In this document: positions 1 to 7,772 of the stretch, in pieces
Layout: every line of letters begins with the position of its first letter
How positions within the stretch are numbered: the stretch's first letter is position 1
Assembly: GCA_964610205.1 (NCBI GenBank)
Contig: CAZSVI010000038.1
Coordinates: 1 to 28,175 of the forward strand
Length of the DNA stretch: 28,175 nt
Reading direction: 5' to 3'
Origin: CAZSVI01 sp964610205
GTDB taxonomy: Bacteria; Bacillota; Clostridia; DSM-8532
Translations under genes and position numbers: made by a program
Notes under the pieces: generated by a model
Told to the model about the DNA's origin: nothing
Database searches by the model: none
Seen by the model: only the letters and a program-made list of their open reading frames with translations

Positions 1-1
1 T

Positions 2-265
2 GAATATTTGAGAAATATGTTTTCAGAACAGCTTATAACAGGCCCGTTTTCGATTCTGGTTGGTTTTGACGGAGGCATGATGGCTCTAAATGACAGGCTG
101 AAACTTCGTTCCATGATAGTAGGCGAAAAGGAAGACACCGTATACTTCGCAAGTGAAGAATGTGCGATACGTATTATAGAACCTGAACTTGACAGGATAT
201 GGTCTCCGAAAGGCGGCGAGCCGGTAATTGTTACTTTAAATGGGGGAGAAAAGAAATGGCAATAG
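2..265 (+). CDS. Class-II glutamine amidotransferase module of split glutamate synthase (C-terminal part)
   Basis: This is the last 87 codons of a gene that begins before the window. The reading frame is open to the first base. The protein segment has the pattern seen near the end of GlxB/GltB1-type Ntn amidotransferase modules: GPFSILVGFDGGMMALNDR, then KLRSMIV, then a Y-x-ASEE stretch. In split glutamate synthases this module hydrolyses glutamine and passes ammonia to the FMN synthase core. The catalytic N-terminal Cys is outside the window and cannot be checked. The stop at 263-265 overlaps the start of the synthase core gene by 10 bases, so the two are probably translationally coupled. 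The family assignment rests on this short segment plus the downstream context. Confidence 0.8.
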   Translation, partial: EYLRNMFSEQLITGPFSILVGFDGGMMALNDRLKLRSMIVGEKEDTVYFASEECAIRIIEPELDRIWSPKGGEPVIVTLNGGEKKWQ

Positions 266-1761
266 ATTTTTTATATCCGGAATATGAGGTTATCCGTAAC
301 AGGGACAGATGTATTACCTGCAGGGTATGCGAGCGGCAATGCGCCAACGAAGTTCATGAGTATCTTGCTGATGAGAATAAGATGTTTTCCGATGATGCAA
401 AATGTGTCAATTGTCACAGATGTGTTTCGCTTTGCCCTACTAGAGCACTTAAAATTGTTAAAACAAACCATACTTTTAAGGAAAACGCAAACTGGACCGG
501 AAAAACCATACAGGAGGTTTACCGGCAGGCATCCACAGGGGGTGTGCTTTTATCCAGTATGGGAAATCCCGAAAATTATCCTGTTTATTTCGACAGGATT
601 CTGTTAAATGCATCCCAGGTTACGAATCCATCCATCGATCCTCTCCGGGAACCGATGGAAACCCGTGTATTTTTGGGAAGCAAGCCTCATAAAGTTGAAC
701 GTGATGACAAGGGTAACCTGATAGATAACCTGTCGCCTCAGCTGCAGTTGAGTGTTCCGATTATGTTTTCAGCGATGAGTTACGGCTCCATAAGCTACAA
801 TGCCCATGAAAGCCTGGCGCGGGCTGCAAGGGAGCTCTCAATATTATATAATACCGGAGAGGGTGGCCTTCATGAAGATTTTTATCAATATGGGGGAAAT
901 ACTATTGTACAGGTTGCCTCAGGAAGGTTCGGAGTTCATTGTGATTATTTAAACAGTGCCGCCGCTATTGAAATAAAAATGGGACAGGGGGCGAAACCCG
1001 GTATTGGAGGACATTTGCCCGGAACAAAGATTGTGGGAGATATTTCAAAAACCCGTATGATTCCGGAAGGCAGTGATGCAATTTCTCCGGCGCCGCATCA
1101 TGATATCTATTCCATTGAGGATTTGAGACAGCTGGTATATTCATTAAAAGAAGCTACAGATTATAAAAAACCGGTCATAGTAAAAATAGCGGCGGTGCAT
1201 AATGTCGCGGCTATTGCCAGCGGTATTGCGCGAAGCGGAGCGGACATAATAGCGATAGACGGGTTCCGAGGCGGAACGGGAGCAGCTCCGACACGTATAA
1301 GGGATAATGTGGGGCTGCCTGTTGAACTTGCTCTGGCCGGTGTTGATCAAAAGCTGCGAGATGAAGGAATACGAAACCATGTATCCATTGTGGCGGCAGG
1401 AAGCATTCGAAGCAGCAGCGACCTGGTTAAAGCTATAGCCCTCGGAGCCGACGCTGTTTACATCGGAACAGCCGCTCTCCTTGCCCTGGGATGTCATCTG
1501 TGCAGAAGCTGCCAGACCGGTAAATGTAACTGGGGAATAGCAACCCAGGTGCCTGAACTTGTAAAGAGGCTTAATCCTGAATTGGGGTATAAAAGGCTCG
1601 TAAATCTTATAAAGGCATGGGAGCATGAAATAAAGGAAATGATGGGAGGCATGGGAATCAATTCGATTGAAAGCCTTAAGGGAAACCGCTTGATGCTGAG
1701 GGGAGTGGGAATGAATGAAAAAGAGCTTGATATCCTCGGTATTAAACATGCCGGAGAGTAA
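256..1761 (+). CDS. gltB: Glutamate synthase FMN/Fe-S core subunit (GltB2-type, with N-terminal ferredoxin domain)
   Basis: This 501-residue protein should convert 2-oxoglutarate plus ammonia to glutamate using reduced FMN. Residues 19-29 (C19, C22, C25, C29) and 50-60 (C50, C53, C56, C60) form an N-terminal two-cluster ferredoxin domain. The FMN-binding glutamate synthase domain follows, with GQGAKPGIGGHLPG, SPAPHHDIYSIEDL and GFRGGTGAAP. Cys413, Cys419 and Cys424 have the spacing of the family's 3Fe-4S site and are followed by GIATQ. The ATG at 256 was chosen over an upstream in-frame GTG at 199 because GGGGGAGAA precedes it and the protein starts like its relatives. It overlaps the amidotransferase gene. 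The ferredoxin, oxidoreductase and GXGXG modules downstream complete an archaeal-type split enzyme. Confidence 0.93.
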   Translation: MAIDFLYPEYEVIRNRDRCITCRVCERQCANEVHEYLADENKMFSDDAKCVNCHRCVSLCPTRALKIVKTNHTFKENANWTGKTIQEVYRQASTGGVLLSSMGNPENYPVYFDRILLNASQVTNPSIDPLREPMETRVFLGSKPHKVERDDKGNLIDNLSPQLQLSVPIMFSAMSYGSISYNAHESLARAARELSILYNTGEGGLHEDFYQYGGNTIVQVASGRFGVHCDYLNSAAAIEIKMGQGAKPGIGGHLPGTKIVGDISKTRMIPEGSDAISPAPHHDIYSIEDLRQLVYSLKEATDYKKPVIVKIAAVHNVAAIASGIARSGADIIAIDGFRGGTGAAPTRIRDNVGLPVELALAGVDQKLRDEGIRNHVSIVAAGSIRSSSDLVKAIALGADAVYIGTAALLALGCHLCRSCQTGKCNWGIATQVPELVKRLNPELGYKRLVNLIKAWEHEIKEMMGGMGINSIESLKGNRLMLRGVGMNEKELDILGIKHAGE

Positions 1762-1792
1762 AAATTTCATAAAAATAGGAATTCAATAATGT

Positions 1793-1838
1793 GCGCATGA
1801 GTGAATTGCGCTCCAAAACACAGGCGCTGAGGCGCCTG
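1793..1838 (+). other. Two tandem GC-rich hairpins before purA
   Basis: In the 130-bp gap before purA, GCGCA at 1793-1797 can pair with TGCGC at 1807-1811. CAGGCGC at 1821-1827 pairs perfectly with GCGCCTG at 1832-1838 around a TGAG loop. A TTTTT run at 1852-1856 lies 13 bases past the second stem, too far for a standard terminator. Because an ANTAR RNA-binding antiterminator is encoded in the same operon, this could be a regulatory RNA. The loops do not match the six-base ANTAR loop with A at position 1 and G at position 4, so the role is open. Confidence 0.5.
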
Positions 1839-1891
1839 CAACACCCGTGAGTTTTTGATAGAAAATGTTTTAATAAAGGGAGGTAATAACA

Positions 1892-3169
1892 GTGTTAACT
1901 GCAATTGTCGGTATAAACTGGGGTGACGAAGGAAAAGGCAGAATGGTGGATCTTCTTTCATCTGATTATGATATTGTTGTCAGGTATCAGGGAGGAAACA
2001 ATGCCGGACACACTGTAGTAAATGATAAGGGAAAGTTTATTTTGAATTTGCTTCCGTCCGGGATTTTAAGAGATACAACAGTTAATGTGATGGGTAATGG
2101 AATGGTAATAGATATTGAACACCTGTCCGCAGAGATTAAAGGTCTCAGGGAAAACGGAATCGCCATTTCGCATGAAAATTTAAGAATCAGTGACAAGGCG
2201 ATTATATGCATGCCATATCACAAAATTCTGGATATTCTGGAGGAAGAGCGTCTGGCGGATAGGAAATATGGTTCAACCAGGCGGGGCATAGCTCCGGTAT
2301 ACTCCGACAAATATATGAAAAAAGGGATAAGGATGGGGGATTTGTTAAGTCCGGATTTGTTAAAGGAAAAGGTTTTTGATATTGTAGAATGGAAAAACCT
2401 TCTGGTTCATAACGGATATGGGTTTGAAAAAATTGATCCCGGAAAAATGCTGTCCTGGCTTCATGAATATGGTGACAGCCTTAGGGAATTTGTTTGTGAC
2501 ACGACACATTTTCTTGCGGCAGCAGCCGGGGAAAATAAAAAGATCATGTTTGAGGCGCAGCTGGGCGCGCTCAGAGATATTGACTTCGGAATTTATCCAT
2601 ATACATCCTCTTCTTCTACAATTGCGGCATATGCTCCAATAGGATCCGGGATTCCCTCAAAAAAGCTTGACGGAGTAACAGGTATTATGAAGGCTTATTC
2701 AAGCTGTGTCGGTGAAGGACCTTTTACAGCCGAAATGTTTGGCGAACCTGCAAACAAACTGAGGGAGGCGGGTGCCGAATATGGAGCGGCAACAGGCAGA
2801 CCCAGGCGTGTTGGCGGATTTGACGCCGTTGCGTCAAAATATGGGGTTATGATCCAGGGAGCGACCGAATTGGCACTGACAAAGCTGGATGTTTTATCAT
2901 ATATGGAAAAAATACCTGTATGTGTCGCTTATGAAGCTGACGGGAAAATAACAGATGAATTTCCTTCCGGAGACGCGCTTCTGAAGGCAAAACCTGTATA
3001 TGAATACTTTGAAGGGTTTATGACCGACATTTCAGGATGCAGAAATGAAAGAGAATTGCCCTGCGCGGCAATTTCATATATCCGCTATATAGAAAATACT
3101 GTGGGATGTCCAATCAGATATGTTTCTGTGGGTCCTCGGCGTAAGGATATTATTCTGATGGGAGAATAG
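1892..3169 (+). CDS. purA: Adenylosuccinate synthetase homologue
   Basis: This 425-residue protein belongs to the family that joins IMP and aspartate with GTP to make adenylosuccinate, the first committed step to AMP. It has the N-terminal GTP loop WGDEGKGR with the catalytic Asp, then RYQGGNNAGHT with the catalytic His, YGSTRRGIAP, and TGRPRRVGGFDAV. The start is GTG at 1892 behind AAGGGAGGT. One active-site stretch departs from the family: the usual EGAQG appears as EAQLG, so the IMP-contacting Gln is displaced by Leu. Its position inside a glutamate synthase operon is unusual, and two hairpins separate it from the gene before. It could be the only PurA of the organism or a divergent paralogue. 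Family membership is certain; exact activity is less so. Confidence 0.88.
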   Translation: MLTAIVGINWGDEGKGRMVDLLSSDYDIVVRYQGGNNAGHTVVNDKGKFILNLLPSGILRDTTVNVMGNGMVIDIEHLSAEIKGLRENGIAISHENLRISDKAIICMPYHKILDILEEERLADRKYGSTRRGIAPVYSDKYMKKGIRMGDLLSPDLLKEKVFDIVEWKNLLVHNGYGFEKIDPGKMLSWLHEYGDSLREFVCDTTHFLAAAAGENKKIMFEAQLGALRDIDFGIYPYTSSSSTIAAYAPIGSGIPSKKLDGVTGIMKAYSSCVGEGPFTAEMFGEPANKLREAGAEYGAATGRPRRVGGFDAVASKYGVMIQGATELALTKLDVLSYMEKIPVCVAYEADGKITDEFPSGDALLKAKPVYEYFEGFMTDISGCRNERELPCAAISYIRYIENTVGCPIRYVSVGPRRKDIILMGE

Positions 3170-3171
3170 AG

Positions 3172-3600
3172 ATGAAACGTGTATATGTAAATGAAAAATG
3201 GTGTTTAGGGTGTCATCTTTGTGAATATTACTGTGCTTTTGCCAATACCAGTGAAAAGGATATGGCGAGAGCTTTAATGAATATTAAAATAAACCCTCGG
3301 ATCTGCATAGAACAGCGGAATGGCATCAGTTTTGCGGTATCCTGCAGGCATTGCGATGAACCGTTATGTGTAAAAGGATGCATTACGGGAGCACTGACGG
3401 TAAAGGATGGCGTAATTATGATTAACAGCGACAAATGTGTCAGTTGCTTTACCTGTATTCTGATGTGCCCTTATGGAGCCATATCTCCATCAGATAGCGG
3501 GGCGGTGCAGAAGTGTGAGCTGTGTGTAAAAAACGCGGGGGGAACGCCGCAGTGTGTTAAAGGTTGCCCGAACGGAGCCATTGTATTTGAAGAGAGGTGA
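3172..3600 (+). CDS. 4Fe-4S ferredoxin-type electron transfer subunit
   Basis: This 142-residue soluble protein has four cysteine groups typical of HycB/CooF/DmsB-like electron carriers: CLGCHLCEYYC at the N-terminus, CRHCDEPLCVKGC, CVSCFTCILMCP, and a last group of CELC plus CVKGCP. It probably carries four [4Fe-4S] clusters. Coming directly before the FAD oxidoreductase and GXGXG genes of the split glutamate synthase, it likely passes electrons between the oxidoreductase and the FMN core. The ATG at 3172 lies two bases after the purA stop, with GGGAGAAT upstream as ribosome site. The electron partner is inferred from gene order only. Confidence 0.88.
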   Translation: MKRVYVNEKWCLGCHLCEYYCAFANTSEKDMARALMNIKINPRICIEQRNGISFAVSCRHCDEPLCVKGCITGALTVKDGVIMINSDKCVSCFTCILMCPYGAISPSDSGAVQKCELCVKNAGGTPQCVKGCPNGAIVFEER

Positions 3601-3605
3601 GAAAA

Positions 3606-4841
3606 ATGAGGTATGTCATCATTGGCAATTCGGCTGGAGGAATAGGCGCGGTTGAAGGAATACGGCAGGTTGACGCAAAAGGGGAAATTACCGTTATTAG
3701 CAATGAACCTTACCACACATATTCCAGACCGTTAATTTCCTATATGCTTTCCGGGAAAACAGACAGGAATAAAATGAGATACAGAGGGGACGGGTTTTAT
3801 GTTGAGAATAACTGCAAAACCCTGTTCTCTAAAAACGCGATACGTATTTGTAAAAAGGAAAAAAAGGTAATCCTGGATGACGGTTCGGAAATTGCCTACG
3901 ATAAATTGCTTGTCGCGACAGGTTCTTCTCCGTTTGTACCTCCGATGAAGGGCCTTGAAAAGGTTGAAAACAGTTTTACCTTTATGTCGCTGGATGATGC
4001 GGAAAAGCTGGAGATGGCAATAACGCCCTCGTCCAGGATATTGATTATAGGAGCGGGACTGATTGGATTAAAATGTGCTGAAGGAATACAAAAAAAGGTT
4101 GGAAATATTTATGTTATTGACCTTGCCCCCCGGATTCTTTCCAGTATACTGGATGATGAAGGCTCGGGCATAGTGCGGCAGCATATTGAGAAAAGCGGAA
4201 TACAGTTCAGTCTTTCCTGCAGCGTTAAAAGTTTTACAAAAAACAAAGCATTACTGTCCAACGGAGAAACAATTGAGTTTGATATACTGGTGCTGGCTGT
4301 GGGAGTAAGACCAAGCACGGTTCTTGTTAAGGATGCCGGCGGCAATGTGAATCGTGGGATCGTTACAAACGATTTAATGGAGACTTCGATTCCGGACATA
4401 TATGCCGCAGGAGACTGTGTTGAAAGCCATGATATAACAATTGGGGAAAACCGCGTATTGGCTCTTCTTCCGAATGCGTATATGCAGGGAGAATGTGCCG
4501 GAATTAATATGGCGGGAGGGAAAAAAGCCTTTGGAAAGGCTATACCTATGAATGCCATAGAATTCTTCGGTCTCAGCGTTATAACGGCGGGAAGCTATAT
4601 AGGGAAGGCTTATACCGGTACGCAGGGGGGGAAAGCCTACAAAAAGCTTTTTGTGGACAATGGTGTTTTAAAGGGATATATTCTTATCGGGAATGTTGAG
4701 AAAGCAGGAATATATACAGCCCTTATCCGCGAGAAAACACCTCTTGATACACTGGATTTTAATCTCATTTTTGAAAAACCCGGTCTTATGGCTTTTTCAA
4801 AAGCCGATAGGGAAGTAAAGCTGGGAGGAGCGGCAGGATGA
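3606..4841 (+). CDS. FAD-dependent NAD(P)H oxidoreductase of the glutamate synthase operon
   Basis: This 411-residue pyridine nucleotide-disulphide oxidoreductase family protein should take electrons from NAD(P)H. The N-terminal FAD-binding segment is VIIGNSAGGIGAVEG. The second Rossmann motif, for NAD(P)H, is ILIIGAGLIGLKCAEG near residue 140. The FAD-contacting YAAGDCVE follows near residue 265. No CxxxxC redox disulphide is seen, so it resembles NADH oxidase or rubredoxin reductase-like members rather than thioredoxin reductase. The ATG at 3606 is preferred over the in-frame GTG at 3597 because GAGAGGTGA lies at the right distance before it. The last four bases (ATGA) overlap the next gene. 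It probably feeds the ferredoxin and FMN subunits. Confidence 0.88.
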   Translation: MRYVIIGNSAGGIGAVEGIRQVDAKGEITVISNEPYHTYSRPLISYMLSGKTDRNKMRYRGDGFYVENNCKTLFSKNAIRICKKEKKVILDDGSEIAYDKLLVATGSSPFVPPMKGLEKVENSFTFMSLDDAEKLEMAITPSSRILIIGAGLIGLKCAEGIQKKVGNIYVIDLAPRILSSILDDEGSGIVRQHIEKSGIQFSLSCSVKSFTKNKALLSNGETIEFDILVLAVGVRPSTVLVKDAGGNVNRGIVTNDLMETSIPDIYAAGDCVESHDITIGENRVLALLPNAYMQGECAGINMAGGKKAFGKAIPMNAIEFFGLSVITAGSYIGKAYTGTQGGKAYKKLFVDNGVLKGYILIGNVEKAGIYTALIREKTPLDTLDFNLIFEKPGLMAFSKADREVKLGGAAG

Positions 4842-5557
4842 CTAAAATAAACGCAGGAAGCCTGCATTTTCACGAATTGAACCTGATGATACGTAACGGC
4901 GATCCGGATATTACCATATACAACTGTAACGGACAGCGTTATATTGGAAGTGGTTTGGGAGATAAAACAATTACGGTATTCGGTACGCCGGGCAATGCGG
5001 CCGGTGCGTATCTGGATGGAGCGGAGATCGTAATTCACGGAAATGCGCAGGATGCCGTTGGTGATACGATGAATGACGGTATGATTATAGTAAACGGCAG
5101 TGCAGGTGATGCCCTGGGATATGCTATGCGGGGCGGCAGGATTTACGTAAAGGGAAATTCAGGCTATCGTACAGGTATCCATATGAAGGAATATAAAGGG
5201 AAAAAGCCGGTTATCGTTGTAGGCGGTTCAGCCGGAAGTTTTCTCGGAGAATATCTCGCTGGAGGGGTAATTGTCGTATTGGGGTTGGAGGCCGAAAAGG
5301 TTCCTGTCGGAAACTTTTGCGGAACGGGAATGCACGGTGGTAAGATATATATAAGAAGTGCAAAGGAGATTTATAATCTTCCTGAGCAGGTTTCAAAAAC
5401 CAGGGCGACAGGCAAGGATATGAATGAGATATCCGGGGTTTTAAAAGAGTATTGCTCTCTTTTTTCATTGGACTATGACAGCCTGATGCGGGATACCTTC
5501 CATGTATTGCGACCGAATGCGAAAAATCCTTATACAAGGCTGTATACGTATAATTAG
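4838..5557 (+). CDS. Glutamate synthase GXGXG (alpha subunit C-terminal) module
   Basis: This 239-residue protein matches the right-handed beta-helix GXGXG domain that in ordinary glutamate synthase forms the C-terminus of the large subunit (GltB3/GlxC type when separate). The repeated glycine pattern is clear: GSGLGDKT, GNAAGAYLDGAE, GNAQDAVGDTMNDG, GSAGDALGYAMRGG, then a second set ending in GTGMHGGKIYIR. It has no catalytic residues of its own and helps structure the ammonia path between domains. Its ATG overlaps the oxidoreductase stop in an ATGA, which indicates translational coupling. The last 50 or so residues continue past the repeat, as in FwdC/GlxC-like relatives. Confidence 0.9.
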   Translation: MTKINAGSLHFHELNLMIRNGDPDITIYNCNGQRYIGSGLGDKTITVFGTPGNAAGAYLDGAEIVIHGNAQDAVGDTMNDGMIIVNGSAGDALGYAMRGGRIYVKGNSGYRTGIHMKEYKGKKPVIVVGGSAGSFLGEYLAGGVIVVLGLEAEKVPVGNFCGTGMHGGKIYIRSAKEIYNLPEQVSKTRATGKDMNEISGVLKEYCSLFSLDYDSLMRDTFHVLRPNAKNPYTRLYTYN

Positions 5558-5568
5558 GAGGGGTTTTT

Positions 5569-6888
5569 ATGAATACGTCCGTAGCTGAAATTATGGAATT
5601 TGTGAAGGAAAACGATGTTAAGTTTATCCGTCTTGCCTTCTGTGATCTTGCAGGTGTAATGAAGAATATTTCCATTATGCCTTCTGAAACAGAAAGAGCC
5701 TTAGAGCAGGGAATTTCTTTTGATGCTTCGGCTATCAGAGGCTTTACGGAAGTAACCCACTCCGATTTGTTTCTGCATCCTGTTCTTTCAACAATGACAG
5801 TGCTTCCCTGGCGTCCGCAGCAGGGAAGGGTGATTCGTTTTTTTTGCGGGATTAAAAATCCCGACAAGACTTCTTTTGTTGGTGACAGCAGGGATGTACT
5901 AAAGAGGGCTGTAGAACGCTGCGGAAATCTGGGATATACCTGCCGGATTGGTGCCGAATGTGAGTTTTACCTGTTCAGAACCGACGAAAAGGACAATCCT
6001 ACCTATATTACTTATGATAACGGCGGTTATCTGGATATTTCTCCTGTGGACAAAGGAGAAAACATACGCCGCGAAATCTGTCTCACTCTTGAAGAAATGG
6101 GAATACAGCCTGAAACGTCCCACCACGAGCAGGGACCCGGACAGAATGAAATTGATTTCAAATATAGCGATGCTCTGAACGCGGCTGATAATTTCCTGAT
6201 ATTCAAGTCCGTTGTAAAGGCTATTGCATCGAGAAATGGTCTTTTTGCGTCCTTTATGCCCAAACCGATTCCGGATCAAAGCGGCAGCGGCCTTCACATT
6301 AATCTGTCCCTTTTTGAGAATAACCGTAATATTTTTAATATAACAAACATGGTCCAGTCAAAAGTGGCTGAGAATTTTATAGCCGGGGTTCTCTACAGAA
6401 TTAGTGAAATTACAGCCTTTTTAAACCCTTTAACCAATTCCTATGACCGCTTTGGGAGCTTTGAAGCGCCGAAATATATCTCCTGGTCGCATCAGAACAG
6501 ATCCCAGTTAATCAGGATACCTGCGGCAGAGGGCGATTTTTCAAGGATGGAACTCCGGTCGCCGGATCCATCTGCTAACCCATACATTGGGTTTGCACTA
6601 ATTCTTCATGCGGGTCTGGATGGAATTCAGGAAAAACGTGTATTGCCTGAGCCTTTGGACATGGATTTGTATAAAGCGGGCCAGCATACTGCCGAGAAAA
6701 TTCCGACCCTTCCAAAAAGCCTTGATGAGGCGCTTGAATATGCTGAAAATAGTAGTTTTGTACGGAGTGTACTGGGAGATTTCATTCTTGGCAAATATAT
6801 TGCTCTAAAGAAGGCTGAAGCGATGGATTTCAGCGCAGCGCAAAACAGACAGGACTTCTGCAATGAAAGGTATTTCAGGTTTATTTAG
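5569..6888 (+). CDS. glnA: Glutamine synthetase, type I
   Basis: This 439-residue protein makes glutamine from glutamate, ammonia and ATP. It has the beta-grasp N-terminal domain with CDLAGVMK near residue 25 and the metal-binding GAECEFYLF near residue 130. Other markers are HHEQGPGQNEID, the ATP-site FMPKPIPDQSGSGLHIN, NRSQLIRIP and the Glu/Arg segment MELRSPDPSANPY. The usual NSYKRLVPGYEAP loop is shortened and changed to NSYDRFGSFEAP, which may alter the active-site flap. The length fits the short GSI-alpha class without an adenylylation loop. AGGAGGGG precedes ATG 5569, eleven bases after the GXGXG gene. Together with the split glutamate synthase it completes a GS-GOGAT ammonia assimilation operon. 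Confidence 0.94.
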   Translation: MNTSVAEIMEFVKENDVKFIRLAFCDLAGVMKNISIMPSETERALEQGISFDASAIRGFTEVTHSDLFLHPVLSTMTVLPWRPQQGRVIRFFCGIKNPDKTSFVGDSRDVLKRAVERCGNLGYTCRIGAECEFYLFRTDEKDNPTYITYDNGGYLDISPVDKGENIRREICLTLEEMGIQPETSHHEQGPGQNEIDFKYSDALNAADNFLIFKSVVKAIASRNGLFASFMPKPIPDQSGSGLHINLSLFENNRNIFNITNMVQSKVAENFIAGVLYRISEITAFLNPLTNSYDRFGSFEAPKYISWSHQNRSQLIRIPAAEGDFSRMELRSPDPSANPYIGFALILHAGLDGIQEKRVLPEPLDMDLYKAGQHTAEKIPTLPKSLDEALEYAENSSFVRSVLGDFILGKYIALKKAEAMDFSAAQNRQDFCNERYFRFI

Positions 6889-6933
6889 AGGTAAAACACT
6901 CGCGGCACGTTGCACACAAAACGCACAAGACAG

Positions 6934-6962
6934 GCGCTTTGGCGCATAATTCGCGAAAGCGC
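6934..6962 (+). other. Strong hairpin between glnA and the ANTAR gene
   Basis: Positions 6934-6944 pair with 6952-6962: a seven-base stem GCGCTTT/AAAGCGC, one G-G mismatch, then GCG/CGC, around a seven-base loop. No T-run follows directly, so it is not a standard terminator. It lies 28 bases before the TTG start of the ANTAR regulator. It shares ACAGGCGCT and GGCGC with the hairpin before purA. It may act in processing or in feedback by the ANTAR protein. Confidence 0.55.
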
Positions 6963-6989
6963 TCATTGAAAATGAAAGGTGGCGGTTTT

Positions 6990-7559
6990 TTGGATAGTGT
7001 TCTTATTGTATCCGGTACAGAAAAAAGTACTGCTTTTTTCACGGATTTTTTATCCGAAAATTCCTGTAATAAAATCGTCACTGCACGTAACTGTGGAGAA
7101 GCAAGAAGAATCATGATTGATCGGGATTTTGATTTATGTATTATCAATACTCCTCTACCTGACGAATTCGGAAGCAGTCTTGCTGTTAATATCGCAGCCA
7201 GAGGAGCAGGGCAGGTAATTATGATTGTAAAAAGCGAATTGTATGACGAAGTATCGGCAAAGGTTGAGGAAAACGGAGTTTTTACAATCGCTAAACCATT
7301 GAACAGGCAAATACTCTGGAGTGCCCTTAAGCTTGCCGCCGCTGCGTATAATAAAATGGTAAAGCTGAAACAGGAGAATGGAAAGCTGCTTCAGTTGATT
7401 GATGACATACGTTTTATTGACAGGGCGAAATGCATTCTTATTCAATACCTTAATATGACTGAAGCTGAAGCGCACAGACATATTGAGAAACAGGCTATGG
7501 ATATGAGGATAACAAGAAAACAGGTAGCGAAGGATATATTGAAAACATATGAAACCTAA
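6990..7559 (+). CDS. nitR: ANTAR-domain antiterminator with pseudo-receiver (NitR-like)
   Basis: This 189-residue cytoplasmic regulator has an N-terminal response-regulator receiver fold (about 1-115), a short coiled linker, and a C-terminal ANTAR domain (about 130-189) with DRAKCILIQYLNMTEAEAHR and KQAMDMRITRKQVAKDIL. ANTAR domains bind paired hairpins in leader RNA and prevent termination, often for nitrogen genes. In Clostridium saccharobutylicum a similar gene, nitR, follows glnA. The receiver looks unable to take a phosphate: Asn53 replaces the acceptor Asp in INTPLPDEFG, and the acidic pair of the first strand is Ser-Gly. The AKP lysine remains. The TTG at 6990 is preferred because AAAGGTGG is well spaced before it; ATG 6972 is the alternative. 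The symbol is by context and domain match. Confidence 0.85.
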   Translation: MDSVLIVSGTEKSTAFFTDFLSENSCNKIVTARNCGEARRIMIDRDFDLCIINTPLPDEFGSSLAVNIAARGAGQVIMIVKSELYDEVSAKVEENGVFTIAKPLNRQILWSALKLAAAAYNKMVKLKQENGKLLQLIDDIRFIDRAKCILIQYLNMTEAEAHRHIEKQAMDMRITRKQVAKDILKTYET

Positions 7560-7604
7560 AAATATTAAGATTGTGTTACAAAAAAACAATAAAACACGAG
7601 AATA

Positions 7605-7633
7605 TTTTGGATTATTTACAGGTTTGGTATAAT
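7605..7633 (+). promoter_or_regulatory. Candidate sigma-A promoter with extended -10
   Basis: TTTTGG at 7605-7610 and TATAAT at 7628-7633 are separated by 17 bases, and TGG directly before the -10 box gives the extended TGn form. It lies 45 bases after the ANTAR gene. The next recognisable signal downstream is an intrinsic terminator about 45 bases from the expected start, not an open reading frame. Confidence 0.5.
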
Positions 7634-7674
7634 GGAGGAATTTCGTATACAATATATTGTGGTTTCTTTATCTG

Positions 7675-7710
7675 CTTCTTTGTTCTAATAAAATGAAGAA
7701 GTTTTTTTTT
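7675..7710 (+). terminator. Intrinsic terminator after the nitrogen operon
   Basis: CTTCTT at 7675-7680 pairs with AAGAAG at 7696-7701, extended by a T-G pair, and is followed by nine T residues at 7702-7710. It would end transcription from the glnA-nitR operon and from the promoter at 7605-7633, just before the mraZ promoter. The stem is short, but the T-run is excellent. Confidence 0.7.
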
Positions 7711-7733
7711 ATGTTTTTTATGAGTGATGAGGG

Positions 7734-7763
7734 TTGACTAGTAGTAAAGAAATGGGGTAAAAT
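7734..7763 (+). promoter_or_regulatory. Promoter of mraZ and the dcw cluster
   Basis: TTGACT at 7734-7739 and TAAAAT at 7758-7763 are 18 bases apart, a good vegetative promoter. The spacer contains ATGGGG at 7752-7757, which resembles a MraZ half-site, so repressor binding could reach into the promoter itself. Confidence 0.7.
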
Positions 7764-7772
7764 ACAAATGAA

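Noticed and set aside
1144..1770. Minus-strand open frame of 208 codons opposite gltB
   Set aside because: It lies entirely opposite a well-supported gene, has no ribosome site and its translation resembles no protein family.
1793..1838. Definite ANTAR-type double hairpin target
   Set aside because: Two hairpins are present, but neither has a six-base loop with A first and G fourth, so the assignment cannot be made.
7660..7737. 26-codon hydrophobic frame from TTG 7660
   Set aside because: The GGAGGA site is 20 bases away from the start and the frame runs through the terminator stem and T-run.
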